In this document: positions 7,719 to 14,927 of the stretch, piece after piece
How the letters are laid out: every line of letters starts with the position of its first letter
Numbering within the stretch: position 1 is the first letter of the stretch
Assembly (NCBI GenBank): GCA_031378715.1
Contig: JANNEN010000391.1
Coordinates: forward strand, 1 to 15,773
DNA from: Emticicia sp031378715
GTDB lineage: Bacteria > Bacteroidota > Bacteroidia > Cytophagales > Spirosomataceae
Reading direction: 5' to 3'
Length of the DNA stretch: 15,773 nt
Program-made: the position numbers and the translations under genes
The notes under the pieces: model-generated
Database searches by the model: none
What the model was told of the DNA's origin: nothing
What the model saw: only the letters and a program-made list of their open reading frames with translations

Positions 7719-8732
7719 TCACCACTCCATTCGGGGTAATGGACTGACGGCTTGGCTCGAAAAATCACCTTTGATATATTTGAAATGTGCCGCCATCGCA
7801 ATCATGCCCGCATTATCGGTACAGTATTGAAAATCAGGGATATAGACGTGCCAATTTTCTTTTTCGCCCATTTTCTGCAAGGTTTCTCGCAAACCCGAAT
7901 TGGCCGAAACGCCGCCCGCAATAGCCACCTCTTTTATGCCCAATTCACGGGCGGCTCGATGTACCTTTTGCAGCACCATTCGCACCAAAGTATGCTGCAC
8001 ACTGGCACAAATATCGTTCAGATTTTGAGCAATAAAATCTGGATTTTCGGCTACTCGTTTCTTTAAAAAATACAATATTGAAGTCTTTATTCCACTAAAC
8101 GAAAAATTGTATTTTGGCATTTCGGCCAACGGAAATTCATACACCAAGGGATTGCCCAACTGAGCGTATTTATCTATTAGCGGCCCGCCAGGGTAGGGAA
8201 GCCCCAAAAGTTTGGCTGTTTTGTCGAAGGCCTCACCTACGGCATCGTCTTGGGTTTCGCCCAGTATATCCATTTGGTCATAATCTTTGACGAGTACAAT
8301 TTGGGTATGTCCACCGCTGACGGTCAAACACAAAAACGGAAAAGCGGGTTTTGGTTTATCGGGGCGGTCATCAGTGATGAAGTGTGCCAGCACGTGGGCT
8401 TGCATGTGATTGACCTCGATTAAGGGTACATCAAGTGCCAGTGCCATGGCCTTAGCAAAGGAGGTTCCGACCAGCAATGACCCCAAAAGTCCAGGCCCAC
8501 GAGTAAAAGCTATGGCGTTTAGGTCTTTTTTTGTTATATTCGCAGTTTGTATGGCTTTCTCGACCACCCGAACGATGTGTTGCTGATGAGCCCGAGAGGC
8601 GAGTTCTGGCACAACGCCCCCGTAAAGTTCGTGAATTAACTGCCCAGCTACAATGTTGGAGCAGATTTTGCCGTTAGCAATAACAGCAGCCGACGTGTCG
8701 TCGCATGAAGATTCGATTGCTAAAATAGTCAT
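7719..8732 (-). CDS. tsaD: tRNA N6-adenosine threonylcarbamoyltransferase TsaD
   Basis: This is the catalytic subunit that transfers the threonylcarbamoyl group from threonylcarbamoyl-AMP to A37 of ANN-decoding tRNAs (t6A), working with TsaB and TsaE in the cytoplasm. The 337-aa length is normal. From the ATG at 8732 it begins MTILAIESSCDDTSAAV, the conserved ASKHA-type N-terminus. The metal ligands are visible as NHMQAH (His109 and His113) and in CTDNAGM (Asp306). The nucleotide-binding stretches SGGHTQ (139-144) and AIAGGVSANSGLR are intact. An in-frame TTG two codons upstream (8738) would only add M-T; the ATG gives the canonical end, so I prefer it. The gene is divergent from tamB across a 180-nt spacer and lies upstream of the Asp-box gene. 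tsaB and tsaE are not in the window. Confidence 0.97.
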   Translation of the reverse strand: MTILAIESSCDDTSAAVIANGKICSNIVAGQLIHELYGGVVPELASRAHQQHIVRVVEKAIQTANITKKDLNAIAFTRGPGLLGSLLVGTSFAKAMALALDVPLIEVNHMQAHVLAHFITDDRPDKPKPAFPFLCLTVSGGHTQIVLVKDYDQMDILGETQDDAVGEAFDKTAKLLGLPYPGGPLIDKYAQLGNPLVYEFPLAEMPKYNFSFSGIKTSILYFLKKRVAENPDFIAQNLNDICASVQHTLVRMVLQKVHRAARELGIKEVAIAGGVSANSGLRETLQKMGEKENWHVYIPDFQYCTDNAGMIAMAAHFKYIKGDFSSQAVSPLPRMEW

Positions 8733-8740
8733 AGTCAATG

Positions 8741-8785
8741 GCGGAGTGCCGCCCAGCGGAATGTCGCCCAGCGGAATGTCGCCCA
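8741..8785. repeat. Three-copy 15-bp tandem repeat just upstream of tsaD
   Basis: The unit GCGGARTGYCGCCCA occurs three times without interruption: 8741-8755 (GCGGAGTGCCGCCCA), 8756-8770 and 8771-8785 (both GCGGAATGTCGCCCA). The copies nearest tamB are identical and the one nearest tsaD differs at two bases. The array is GC-rich within an AT-rich spacer and ends 8 nt before the tsaD ATG, so it would lie in the tsaD leader. The unit length is a multiple of three, but no gene call in this stretch is credible. Confidence 0.9.
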
Positions 8786-8829
8786 GTAAATAGACGGTTG
8801 TCGATAAACCTGTTTTTAATGATAAAGTA

Positions 8830-8837
8830 CAAAAATA
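8830..8837 (-). promoter_or_regulatory. Possible -7 box of a tsaD promoter
   Basis: Read on the minus strand, 8837-8830 is TATTTTTG, an exact match to TAnnTTTG. The nearest TTG upstream (8855-8853) is only 15 nt away, shorter than usual, so the -33 element is doubtful. Transcription from here would give a leader of roughly 90 nt that includes the 15-bp tandem repeats. Confidence 0.35.
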
Positions 8838-8850
8838 GCATTATTTGTAA

Positions 8851-8869
8851 AACAATTCTCCGAATTGTT
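8851..8869. repeat. Palindrome between tsaD and tamB
   Basis: AACAATTC (8851-8858) and GAATTGTT (8862-8869) form perfect 8-bp inverted arms around TCC. The site lies just upstream of the possible tsaD -7 box and 43 nt before the tamB ATG, where a regulator could act on both genes. With no T-run after it, it is more operator-like than terminator-like. AT-rich palindromes of this length can also arise by chance. Confidence 0.4.
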
Positions 8870-8912
8870 CCAAAATAAAACAAAAGAAGCAAGTCAGAAA
8901 CTTGCCCTACAA

Positions 8913-11900
8913 ATGCGTAAGGTATTAAAAATATTCACCGTCACAGTCATTTCGCTCATCATCGTTGGTATGATGAGTGGCTTGTTGGTGTTTACGCCCG
9001 TACCCAAAACTTTACTCGTTTCGATTGGCATTTTGTTGTTTGGTTTGGTATTAAGTTTTTATGCAAAACGAGTCATTTCTACGCTACTTTTGATGCTTTT
9101 GCTGGGCATTGGTTTAGTTTTTTACGCCATGCAGTTACCACAATTTCAGACCACATCACTCCAAAAAGCTACTGAATTATTATCGAAAAAATTAGGCTCG
9201 AAAGTCAAAATCGAAAAAGCCAGTATGACTTGGTTTGACGAAATTACACTCGAAAACATCACGATTTATGACCAAAAAGACCGTGAGATGATTTTCGTGA
9301 AAGAACTTTACGTGAATTGCAAAACTAACTTTTCGTTTAGTTGGGAAAAAATCCTGAGTTTTGATAATAACCTTGATTATGTCATGCTTCGGAGTCCGAG
9401 AGTGAAGTTGATTTATGAGCCAGATGGCGAGCTAAATATTGATAAATGGATTGCCAAAATCGAAGCCCTCACCGCCTCGACTGATACAACCAAACGCCAA
9501 AAAGGTGAACATAATTCTCCTTTTACGATTGATGAGGCCTACATTCAAGATGCAACTTTTACCCTCGCTGACCCCAAGAAAACTCGCTTTCCGAAAGAAG
9601 AATTTGATTATAACAACTTCACTATCAATGATTTACAAGGAAATCTAAAAAATTTCTATGTTCTCGGTGATACCATTACCTTCGGAATGAAAAATATGCA
9701 GGGCATCGAACGCCGAAGCGACTTGAATATTAAACAACTAAACACCAATTTCTTCTACTCTCGCAAATCAATGCGGCTGAATGATTTGTATGCCAAAATT
9801 AATAATTCAACGCTCAAAAACTCGTTGGTTTTTAATTATAATAGCCCACGAGATTTTGGTGATTTTAACGAGAAAGTTATCATTGAAGGTAACTTAAAAG
9901 ATTGTCAAATTGATGCCCAAGACCTCGGCAGATTTGCTATTGATATGTACGCTTATCAAGGAAATTACTTACTTAATGGTGATTTTCGAGGTACGGTGCA
10001 TGATTTTGGTGTAAAAAACTTCAAGCTCAAATTTGGTACTAATAGTTTTCTTGATGGTGATATTGCTTTTAAGCATTTGCCCGATTTGAAAAAAGCTGAT
10101 ATGGATCTGAATTGGAATCTCAGCCAAATTGATGCTGCTGACGCTCGTCAATACGTGGGCGATTCACTGTATTTTTCGCAAGTGCAGAAGTTCGGAACGG
10201 TAAATTTTGGAGGGAAATTTAAGGGCGTTTACAATGATTTCAAGACCGATGCTTACGTAAAATCGGCGATGGGAAACGTAAACGGAAATATCCAAATGAA
10301 ACTCCCAACCAACGGAACTTTGCCAAGCTATGATGGCTCGCTCACGGTCGAAAATCTTGATTTGGGTAAGCTCGTTGATGAGGCTAAACTATTACAAAAG
10401 CTATCGTTTGCAGGAAAAATAAAAGGCAGCGGATTCACGATAAAAGATGCTGCATTGGATTTTGACGGAAAAGTGCAACACGTATGGTTCAATGGCTATG
10501 ACTACAAAAATATCTACGTTGATGGCAACATGAGCCAGTCGCTTTTTGATGGAAAAGTGAGCGTAAAAGATTCAAATTTAGCATTTAATGTGAGTGGAAA
10601 AGTTGATTTTGCCAAGACGCTAAACAAGTTTGATATTCACGGAATCGTTCAGAACGCAAACCTAAAACCCCTCGGATACTCCAAGAATGACGTAAAGTTA
10701 CGGTCGGAAATTAACCTCAATTTTCAAGGCAATGAATTGGATAACTGGCTTGGTGAAGCCAAGTTTTTGCGTACCGTTTTGCAATACGACAAACGCCAGT
10801 TGGGCATTGATTCATTGTTCGTAACGTCCTCATTATCAGGTACTTCTCGAAATATTAGCCTTTTATCGGAGTTTTTTAATGTTGATATTTCGGGCAAATT
10901 TACCCCCAGTCGGGCCATTGCCGATATTACCCGATTATCGAACGAATACACCCAGTATTTCTTGGACAAAGAGCAAACCCGCATTGATTATTACGCCCAA
11001 ATGCCCTACGCCGATTTGGATAATAAGTACGGCTTGGACTACAAAGTTACCTTTAAAAAGTCAGAGCCGTTTTTTGCTTATTTTTATCCCGATTTATACA
11101 TCTCGCACGGCACCGAATTAAGTGGAAATCTTAACATCAGAAACACCGCCGAATTATATTTATCGGGAAAAATTGATACCCTTCGTCACGGAGATTTTGC
11201 TTTTTATGATAACGACCTTGACTTCAATACCTCTAAGGAAGCTAACTCGCCCAAGATTTTGACATCGTTGATTTTTAACTCGAATACCCAAAAATTGGCG
11301 GGTATGATGCCTACCGAAAAAATGGAAATTTCGGGTGCTTGGGGGCAGGGCAATACCATTGAGTTTGATGGTCGATTGCGGCAACAAAACAGCCCCAACA
11401 AAGCCCAGGCTTTCGGAAAATTAGCTTTTTTATCGGAGGGAATTGACATCACTTTCAACCCAAAAAATACGAAGCTCGACCTGCTCGGAAGCCAATGGGT
11501 ATTGGGTAAAAATAACTTAATAAATATCCAGAAAAACGATATTTGCTTTCAAGATGTGGCCTTATCGAACCAAAATCAAAGTATTTCATTGAATGGTTCG
11601 TTTTCGGAAGATGCCTCCGTAGAGTCGATTGTTGATATTCGGGATTTTGATTTGCAAACCCTCAAACCGCTATCCGACCTTGACTTGAAGGGTATCGTGA
11701 ACGGCAAACTTAACCTCCGAGATATATACGATGAGGCCGTGGTGACGAGTGATTTTAGCATTGACGAACTCGTCTATAAAAACATTTTGATTGGTACAAT
11801 TGCCAGCGAAGTGCTTTGGGATAATCTCCAACAGCGGCTCAATATCAACGGAAACATTATCAGAATCAACAACGAAATTTTTCGAGTGTCGGGAACGTAC

Positions 11901-13613
11901 GACCCAAAAAACGACCGTAATCCGCTCAATTTGAAAGCAACTTTGAAGAAAACAAATTTGGAGATTTTCGAGTCGTTTGTTGATGATATTTTTTCAAATA
12001 TCGGTGGATACGCCAGTGGCACACTCACCGTTCGGGGTACGGCCACCGACCCGATTATTCGGGGTAGCGTTGATTTTGAAAAAGGAATGTTGCGAATCAT
12101 TGCCTTAAATTCGTATCTCTATTTTGATGATCAACTCAACTTTAATGAGGAGGGTTTTGTGGCGGCAAAAGGCTTTAAAGTGCGAGATGCTCTACAAAAT
12201 GGTAATATTGCTGACCTCGAAGGGGGTATTTTTAATGGTGGCGGTGGAAATTTCATGCTCGGTATTCATGCCTACATGAAGGGGCGTGACGGCTTCAAAA
12301 TCATGAATACGGGTATCAAAGACAGCGAAAGTTTTTATGGAACGGGTATTACTTCGGGTGATTTGCACATCACGGGTGACTTTGATAATGTAAATATTTT
12401 GGCAAATCTGACCAGTAAAAAAGGCACGAAAATAACGATTCCGCTTGATGGCGAAACCACCGTAAACACCGAAGAGCAAGGTATTACGTTTATGAGTAAA
12501 AATACAAAAAAAGTTGGAAATTTAGCACCAAAAAAAGATACCGTTCGGAGCGAAGGCAGCCTAAAAATGTCGTTTAATTTTACGATTACACCCGATGCCG
12601 AATGTGTCGTGATTTTTGACCGAAACAACCAAGACCAGCTCAATGCCATCGGTAATGGCAATATCAACATCGAATACGATACCCGTGGCGAGTTTACGAT
12701 GTCGGGGCCATATACAATCAAGAGCGGAAAATACGATTTTAGCCTGCAAAATATCTCAAAATTACGCAAGTTTGACATTGCCGAGGGCAGCCGAATACTC
12801 TGGACGGGCAGCCCCTACGATGCTGATATTAACATAAATGCCAATTATACGGCTAACGTTTTGCTGCCAGACGAGTTTGCATCGGGAACTAATACGGCCG
12901 AATTAAAAAGTCGTTACCCCGTGGTGGCTTATATTATGCTGACTGATAAACTGATGAAACCCACCACCAAATTTGATATTAAGTTTAACCAACGCCAAAT
13001 TCCGCTTAACTTACAACCGCAGGTGATTGCTTTTGAGCAACGCCTCCACGACGACGAACAGCTCCTCAATAATAACTTTGTGGGCATTACGGCACTCAAC
13101 CGACTGTTTTCAAACAATAGCTTTAAAGATGCTCTTGATTCGCAACTTTTGCTTGATAACGTGAGCGGAATTTTGACGAATCAGTTGGGTAATATTGCTT
13201 CCAAGATTGACCCTAATCTCGAAATCGGGGTGCAGTTGGGCAATCTTAATAATGCTCGTCAGAATTTGTTGAATAATATGCAGGTCAATTTTACCTATAA
13301 ATTTGGCAATAACATCAAGTTTAGTTTGAATAATACTATCTTGCAAAACCAAGATCAAACCGCCAATAATTACTTCTATGGTGGCGAGGTAGAATGGCTA
13401 CTGAGCCAAGACGGTGCGTGGCGTTTGAAGGCATACAGCCGTAACGTACCCAACTATTACTACAACTTCAACAGCAACGTGTCGGTCAATGGCGTGAGCT
13501 TGCAGCACACCCGTAGCTTCAATACGGTATTTAAACGCCGTGAAATCAAGGATTTACCGATGGGCATTTCGAGCAAAAAAAACGAAGAAAAACAGTTGTC
13601 GGTTTTTAATTGA
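8913..13613 (+). CDS. tamB: TamB-family translocation/assembly module protein (AsmA-like)
   Basis: The 1566-aa protein belongs to the AsmA-like bridge family that spans the periplasm and serves outer-membrane protein assembly and/or phospholipid transport. The N-terminus has hydrophobic segments at about 8-27, 33-50 and 55-73. The last one, running into YAMQLPQFQTTSLQKATELL, is the usual TamB anchor, and it is followed by the AsmA-like start (KLGSKVKIEKASMTWFDEITLENITI). A long, repetitive beta-rich body with many short D/G/N-rich strands fits a beta-taco groove. The C-terminal TamB (DUF490) region runs from about residue 1035 (GTLTVRGTATDPIIRGSVDF) through FTMSGPYTIKSGKYDF to LDNVSGILTNQLGNIASKIDPNLEIGV-type sequence near the end. 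The ATG at 8913 is preferred over an in-frame TTG at 8865, which falls inside the palindrome. Divergence from tsaD is a common Bacteroidota arrangement. No omp85-type tamA partner is in view. Confidence 0.93.
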   Translation: MRKVLKIFTVTVISLIIVGMMSGLLVFTPVPKTLLVSIGILLFGLVLSFYAKRVISTLLLMLLLGIGLVFYAMQLPQFQTTSLQKATELLSKKLGSKVKIEKASMTWFDEITLENITIYDQKDREMIFVKELYVNCKTNFSFSWEKILSFDNNLDYVMLRSPRVKLIYEPDGELNIDKWIAKIEALTASTDTTKRQKGEHNSPFTIDEAYIQDATFTLADPKKTRFPKEEFDYNNFTINDLQGNLKNFYVLGDTITFGMKNMQGIERRSDLNIKQLNTNFFYSRKSMRLNDLYAKINNSTLKNSLVFNYNSPRDFGDFNEKVIIEGNLKDCQIDAQDLGRFAIDMYAYQGNYLLNGDFRGTVHDFGVKNFKLKFGTNSFLDGDIAFKHLPDLKKADMDLNWNLSQIDAADARQYVGDSLYFSQVQKFGTVNFGGKFKGVYNDFKTDAYVKSAMGNVNGNIQMKLPTNGTLPSYDGSLTVENLDLGKLVDEAKLLQKLSFAGKIKGSGFTIKDAALDFDGKVQHVWFNGYDYKNIYVDGNMSQSLFDGKVSVKDSNLAFNVSGKVDFAKTLNKFDIHGIVQNANLKPLGYSKNDVKLRSEINLNFQGNELDNWLGEAKFLRTVLQYDKRQLGIDSLFVTSSLSGTSRNISLLSEFFNVDISGKFTPSRAIADITRLSNEYTQYFLDKEQTRIDYYAQMPYADLDNKYGLDYKVTFKKSEPFFAYFYPDLYISHGTELSGNLNIRNTAELYLSGKIDTLRHGDFAFYDNDLDFNTSKEANSPKILTSLIFNSNTQKLAGMMPTEKMEISGAWGQGNTIEFDGRLRQQNSPNKAQAFGKLAFLSEGIDITFNPKNTKLDLLGSQWVLGKNNLINIQKNDICFQDVALSNQNQSISLNGSFSEDASVESIVDIRDFDLQTLKPLSDLDLKGIVNGKLNLRDIYDEAVVTSDFSIDELVYKNILIGTIASEVLWDNLQQRLNINGNIIRINNEIFRVSGTYDPKNDRNPLNLKATLKKTNLEIFESFVDDIFSNIGGYASGTLTVRGTATDPIIRGSVDFEKGMLRIIALNSYLYFDDQLNFNEEGFVAAKGFKVRDALQNGNIADLEGGIFNGGGGNFMLGIHAYMKGRDGFKIMNTGIKDSESFYGTGITSGDLHITGDFDNVNILANLTSKKGTKITIPLDGETTVNTEEQGITFMSKNTKKVGNLAPKKDTVRSEGSLKMSFNFTITPDAECVVIFDRNNQDQLNAIGNGNINIEYDTRGEFTMSGPYTIKSGKYDFSLQNISKLRKFDIAEGSRILWTGSPYDADININANYTANVLLPDEFASGTNTAELKSRYPVVAYIMLTDKLMKPTTKFDIKFNQRQIPLNLQPQVIAFEQRLHDDEQLLNNNFVGITALNRLFSNNSFKDALDSQLLLDNVSGILTNQLGNIASKIDPNLEIGVQLGNLNNARQNLLNNMQVNFTYKFGNNIKFSLNNTILQNQDQTANNYFYGGEVEWLLSQDGAWRLKAYSRNVPNYYYNFNSNVSVNGVSLQHTRSFNTVFKRREIKDLPMGISSKKNEEKQLSVFN

Positions 13614-13722
13614 ATCTTGTTAATTCGCTCTCTACTCATACCTCAATCACCAAAAATTTCCTGATCAAAAACCGCTCCGACTTTTTTAAGATTTTTTAAC
13701 AGCCTGATTATCAAATAGTTAG

Positions 13723-13730
13723 TAGTTTTG
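13723..13730 (+). promoter_or_regulatory. -7 promoter box of the TlpA-like gene
   Basis: TAGTTTTG is an exact match to the Bacteroidota -7 consensus TAnnTTTG and lies 18 nt before the ATG at 13749. A convincing TTG at the -33 distance is not visible; the upstream stretch is T-rich. The rest of the 13614-13748 spacer shows no clear hairpin terminator after tamB. Confidence 0.5.
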
Positions 13731-13748
13731 CAAGAAAAAAACATTCTT

Positions 13749-14351
13749 ATGAAAACTACATTAATTATTATCATTGTCGCATTAGGTATCTGTTTTGTAG
13801 GGTTCAAAACTCAACTTTGGATTACATCAAAAAAAGCTCTCAATATTGAGAAAGACAAATTTATGGCAAACATCAAATCGGGCAAAAAATCTTTTGATGC
13901 CGATGATTGGATGAGCCGTAACAACGTGATGCCTTACAATATGAATGATTTGAATAAGTCAATTATTATTGATGTGCAAAGCGGGAAAGAATATTTGGCA
14001 AAAGATGTCCTCAATTCCTCAAATACATTTATCAATTTTTGGTTTAAAGGTTGCGGTGGATGTGAAGTAGAAATGCCCGAAATTCAGCAATTTTATGAAA
14101 AATACAATGATAAAATCAAATTCTTAATTTTGAGCAATGACTCTTTGGAAACAGTACGAAGATACATAAAAAAGGAAGGTTTTAGTCTACCATTTTATGT
14201 ATTTAAAAATGGTGGTTTTCCAGGCTATGTTGATATTTTCCCTACAAATCACTTAATAATCAACAACAAAACTGCTTTTCTTTATGGAGGAATTGGCTAT
14301 TTTGATAACCAAGATTTTTATGCTTATGTTGATAGTGTTTTGGTAAGGTAG
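13749..14351 (+). CDS. Membrane-anchored TlpA/ResA-like thioredoxin-fold protein
   Basis: The 200-aa protein has an N-terminal hydrophobic helix (about 3-23: TTLIIIIVALGICFVGF) acting as an uncleaved anchor or signal, then a periplasmic thioredoxin fold. The redox centre is KGCGGCEVEMP, giving C102-G-G-C105 followed by the E-x-x-P pattern seen in TlpA/ResA proteins. FINFWFKGCGGC is the usual strand leading into it. A likely cis-proline is P165 in IFPTNHLIIN. TlpA-like proteins reduce or oxidise periplasmic disulfides, for example in cytochrome c maturation, but no cytochrome gene is nearby, so the partner is unknown. The ATG at 13749 is chosen over an in-frame TTG at 13728 because the TTG lies inside the promoter box. 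The gene appears monocistronic and converges on the toxin-antitoxin pair, with 16 nt between the stops. Confidence 0.88.
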   Translation: MKTTLIIIIVALGICFVGFKTQLWITSKKALNIEKDKFMANIKSGKKSFDADDWMSRNNVMPYNMNDLNKSIIIDVQSGKEYLAKDVLNSSNTFINFWFKGCGGCEVEMPEIQQFYEKYNDKIKFLILSNDSLETVRRYIKKEGFSLPFYVFKNGGFPGYVDIFPTNHLIINNKTAFLYGGIGYFDNQDFYAYVDSVLVR

Positions 14352-14367
14352 TTTTACAAAAAAAACA

Positions 14368-14627
14368 TTACGAATAATGCCCTCTGACGGCGTGAATGAT
14401 GATTTCTTGGTCACTTAGTTCATAAACCAAGCGGTGCCCGTCGTCTATGCGACGTGACCAAAAACCGCTATAATTACCTTTGAGGGCTTCGGGTTTTCCT
14501 ATTCCATCGAAGGGTGTTCTTCTAATTTCTTGAATCAAGCGAACAATTCGTTTTTGTAATTGTTTATTTGTTTGCCCCCACTCCAAAAATCCTCAAAAGA
14601 ATTTCCTTGAAATTTAATATCTCTCAC
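14368..14627 (-). pseudogene. yoeB: YoeB-family mRNA interferase toxin, frameshifted near the N-terminus
   Basis: YoeB toxins are ribosome-dependent mRNA endonucleases. Here the C-terminal 71 residues are in one frame and contain RRTPFDGIGKPEALKGN, SGFWSRRIDDGHRLVYEL and a terminal GHYS. The residues matching E. coli YoeB Glu46 (KPE), Arg65 (GHR) and His83-Tyr84 (HY) are all kept. The first 14 residues (GTG start, RDIKFQGNSFEDF) are in another frame. The two join at the run TTTTTGG (14584-14590 region): one extra T or G would give EDFLEWG or EDFWEWG and an 86-aa protein, the usual YoeB length. In the present sequence the rear frame can only start at TTG 14586, losing the first strand and part of the first helix. 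The GTG overlaps the antitoxin stop (GTGA). This is either a real inactivation, a sequencing error in a homopolymer, or slippage. Confidence 0.75.
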
Positions 14628-14878
14628 GGTTCGATTCTTTTGTAGTTTTCAAAATTAACAGGCTCATCGTTTAAGATTTTTTCGGCGATAGAATCAAATT
14701 CATCACCTTTGAAAACATAAGATGTTTTTGATTTTTGGTTCTCCTGAATAATATCCGAAAGGCTCTTTTCTGATTTTACCAAAATCTCTACTTTTTGGTT
14801 GCCAAAGAAAGCCTTGATGCTTTCTAAGATATTGACATCGGCTTTGTCGGCATCAACATGAAAAACAAGTGAACTCAT
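14624..14878 (-). CDS. Probable antitoxin partner of the YoeB-like toxin (not YefM-like)
   Basis: The 84-aa protein starts at ATG 14876-14878; a TTG-initiated extension to 14917 would run through the promoter and is rejected. The N-terminus (MSSLVFHVDADKADVNILESIKAFF) looks like a strand followed by a helix, and the C-terminal half is acidic and probably disordered (FKGDEFDSIAEKILNDEPVNFENYKR), as expected for a segment that wraps a toxin. It lacks the YefM/Phd signature, so a DNA-binding autorepressor role is not evident. The assignment rests on position: its TGA overlaps the GTG of the YoeB-like gene by four bases, the classical antitoxin-first, coupled order. It has its own well-formed promoter in the 49-nt gap upstream. 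The name antitoxin is an inference from context. Confidence 0.75.
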   Translation of the reverse strand: MSSLVFHVDADKADVNILESIKAFFGNQKVEILVKSEKSLSDIIQENQKSKTSYVFKGDEFDSIAEKILNDEPVNFENYKRIEP

Positions 14879-14895
14879 AGCTGTATTTTTTTTAT

Positions 14896-14925
14896 CAAAA
14901 TTACAAGGGAAAAACAAATAATCAA
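14896..14925 (-). promoter_or_regulatory. Promoter of the toxin-antitoxin operon
   Basis: On the minus strand TTG (14925-14923), a 19-nt spacer and TAATTTTG (14903-14896) match both parts of the Bacteroidota consensus TTG-N19-TAnnTTTG exactly. Transcription should start near 14889, about 11 nt before the antitoxin ATG at 14878. The whole promoter fits in the short gap after the FG-GAP gene. Confidence 0.65.
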
Positions 14926-14927
14926 GG

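Noticed and set aside
7604..7801. N-terminal extension of the Asp-box gene by 66 codons
   Set aside because: It would overlap the 3' end of tsaD and place the clear signal peptide MKKSILLLLS inside the protein.
8674..8892. Minus-strand 72-aa ORF carrying GRHSA repeats
   Set aside because: It overlaps the conserved tsaD start in another frame, and its repeats simply come from the 15-bp DNA repeat.
8865..8912. TTG-initiated extension of tamB
   Set aside because: The TTG lies inside the palindrome at 8851-8869 and adds a polar stretch before the hydrophobic N-terminus; the ATG at 8913 is the simpler start.
12335..12778. 147-aa minus-strand ORF inside tamB
   Set aside because: It is antisense to a conserved TamB domain, and its composition looks like a frame shadow with no family resemblance.
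14879..14917. TTG-initiated extension of the antitoxin
   Set aside because: It would translate through the -7 box of its own promoter; the ATG at 14878 gives a normal 84-aa protein.
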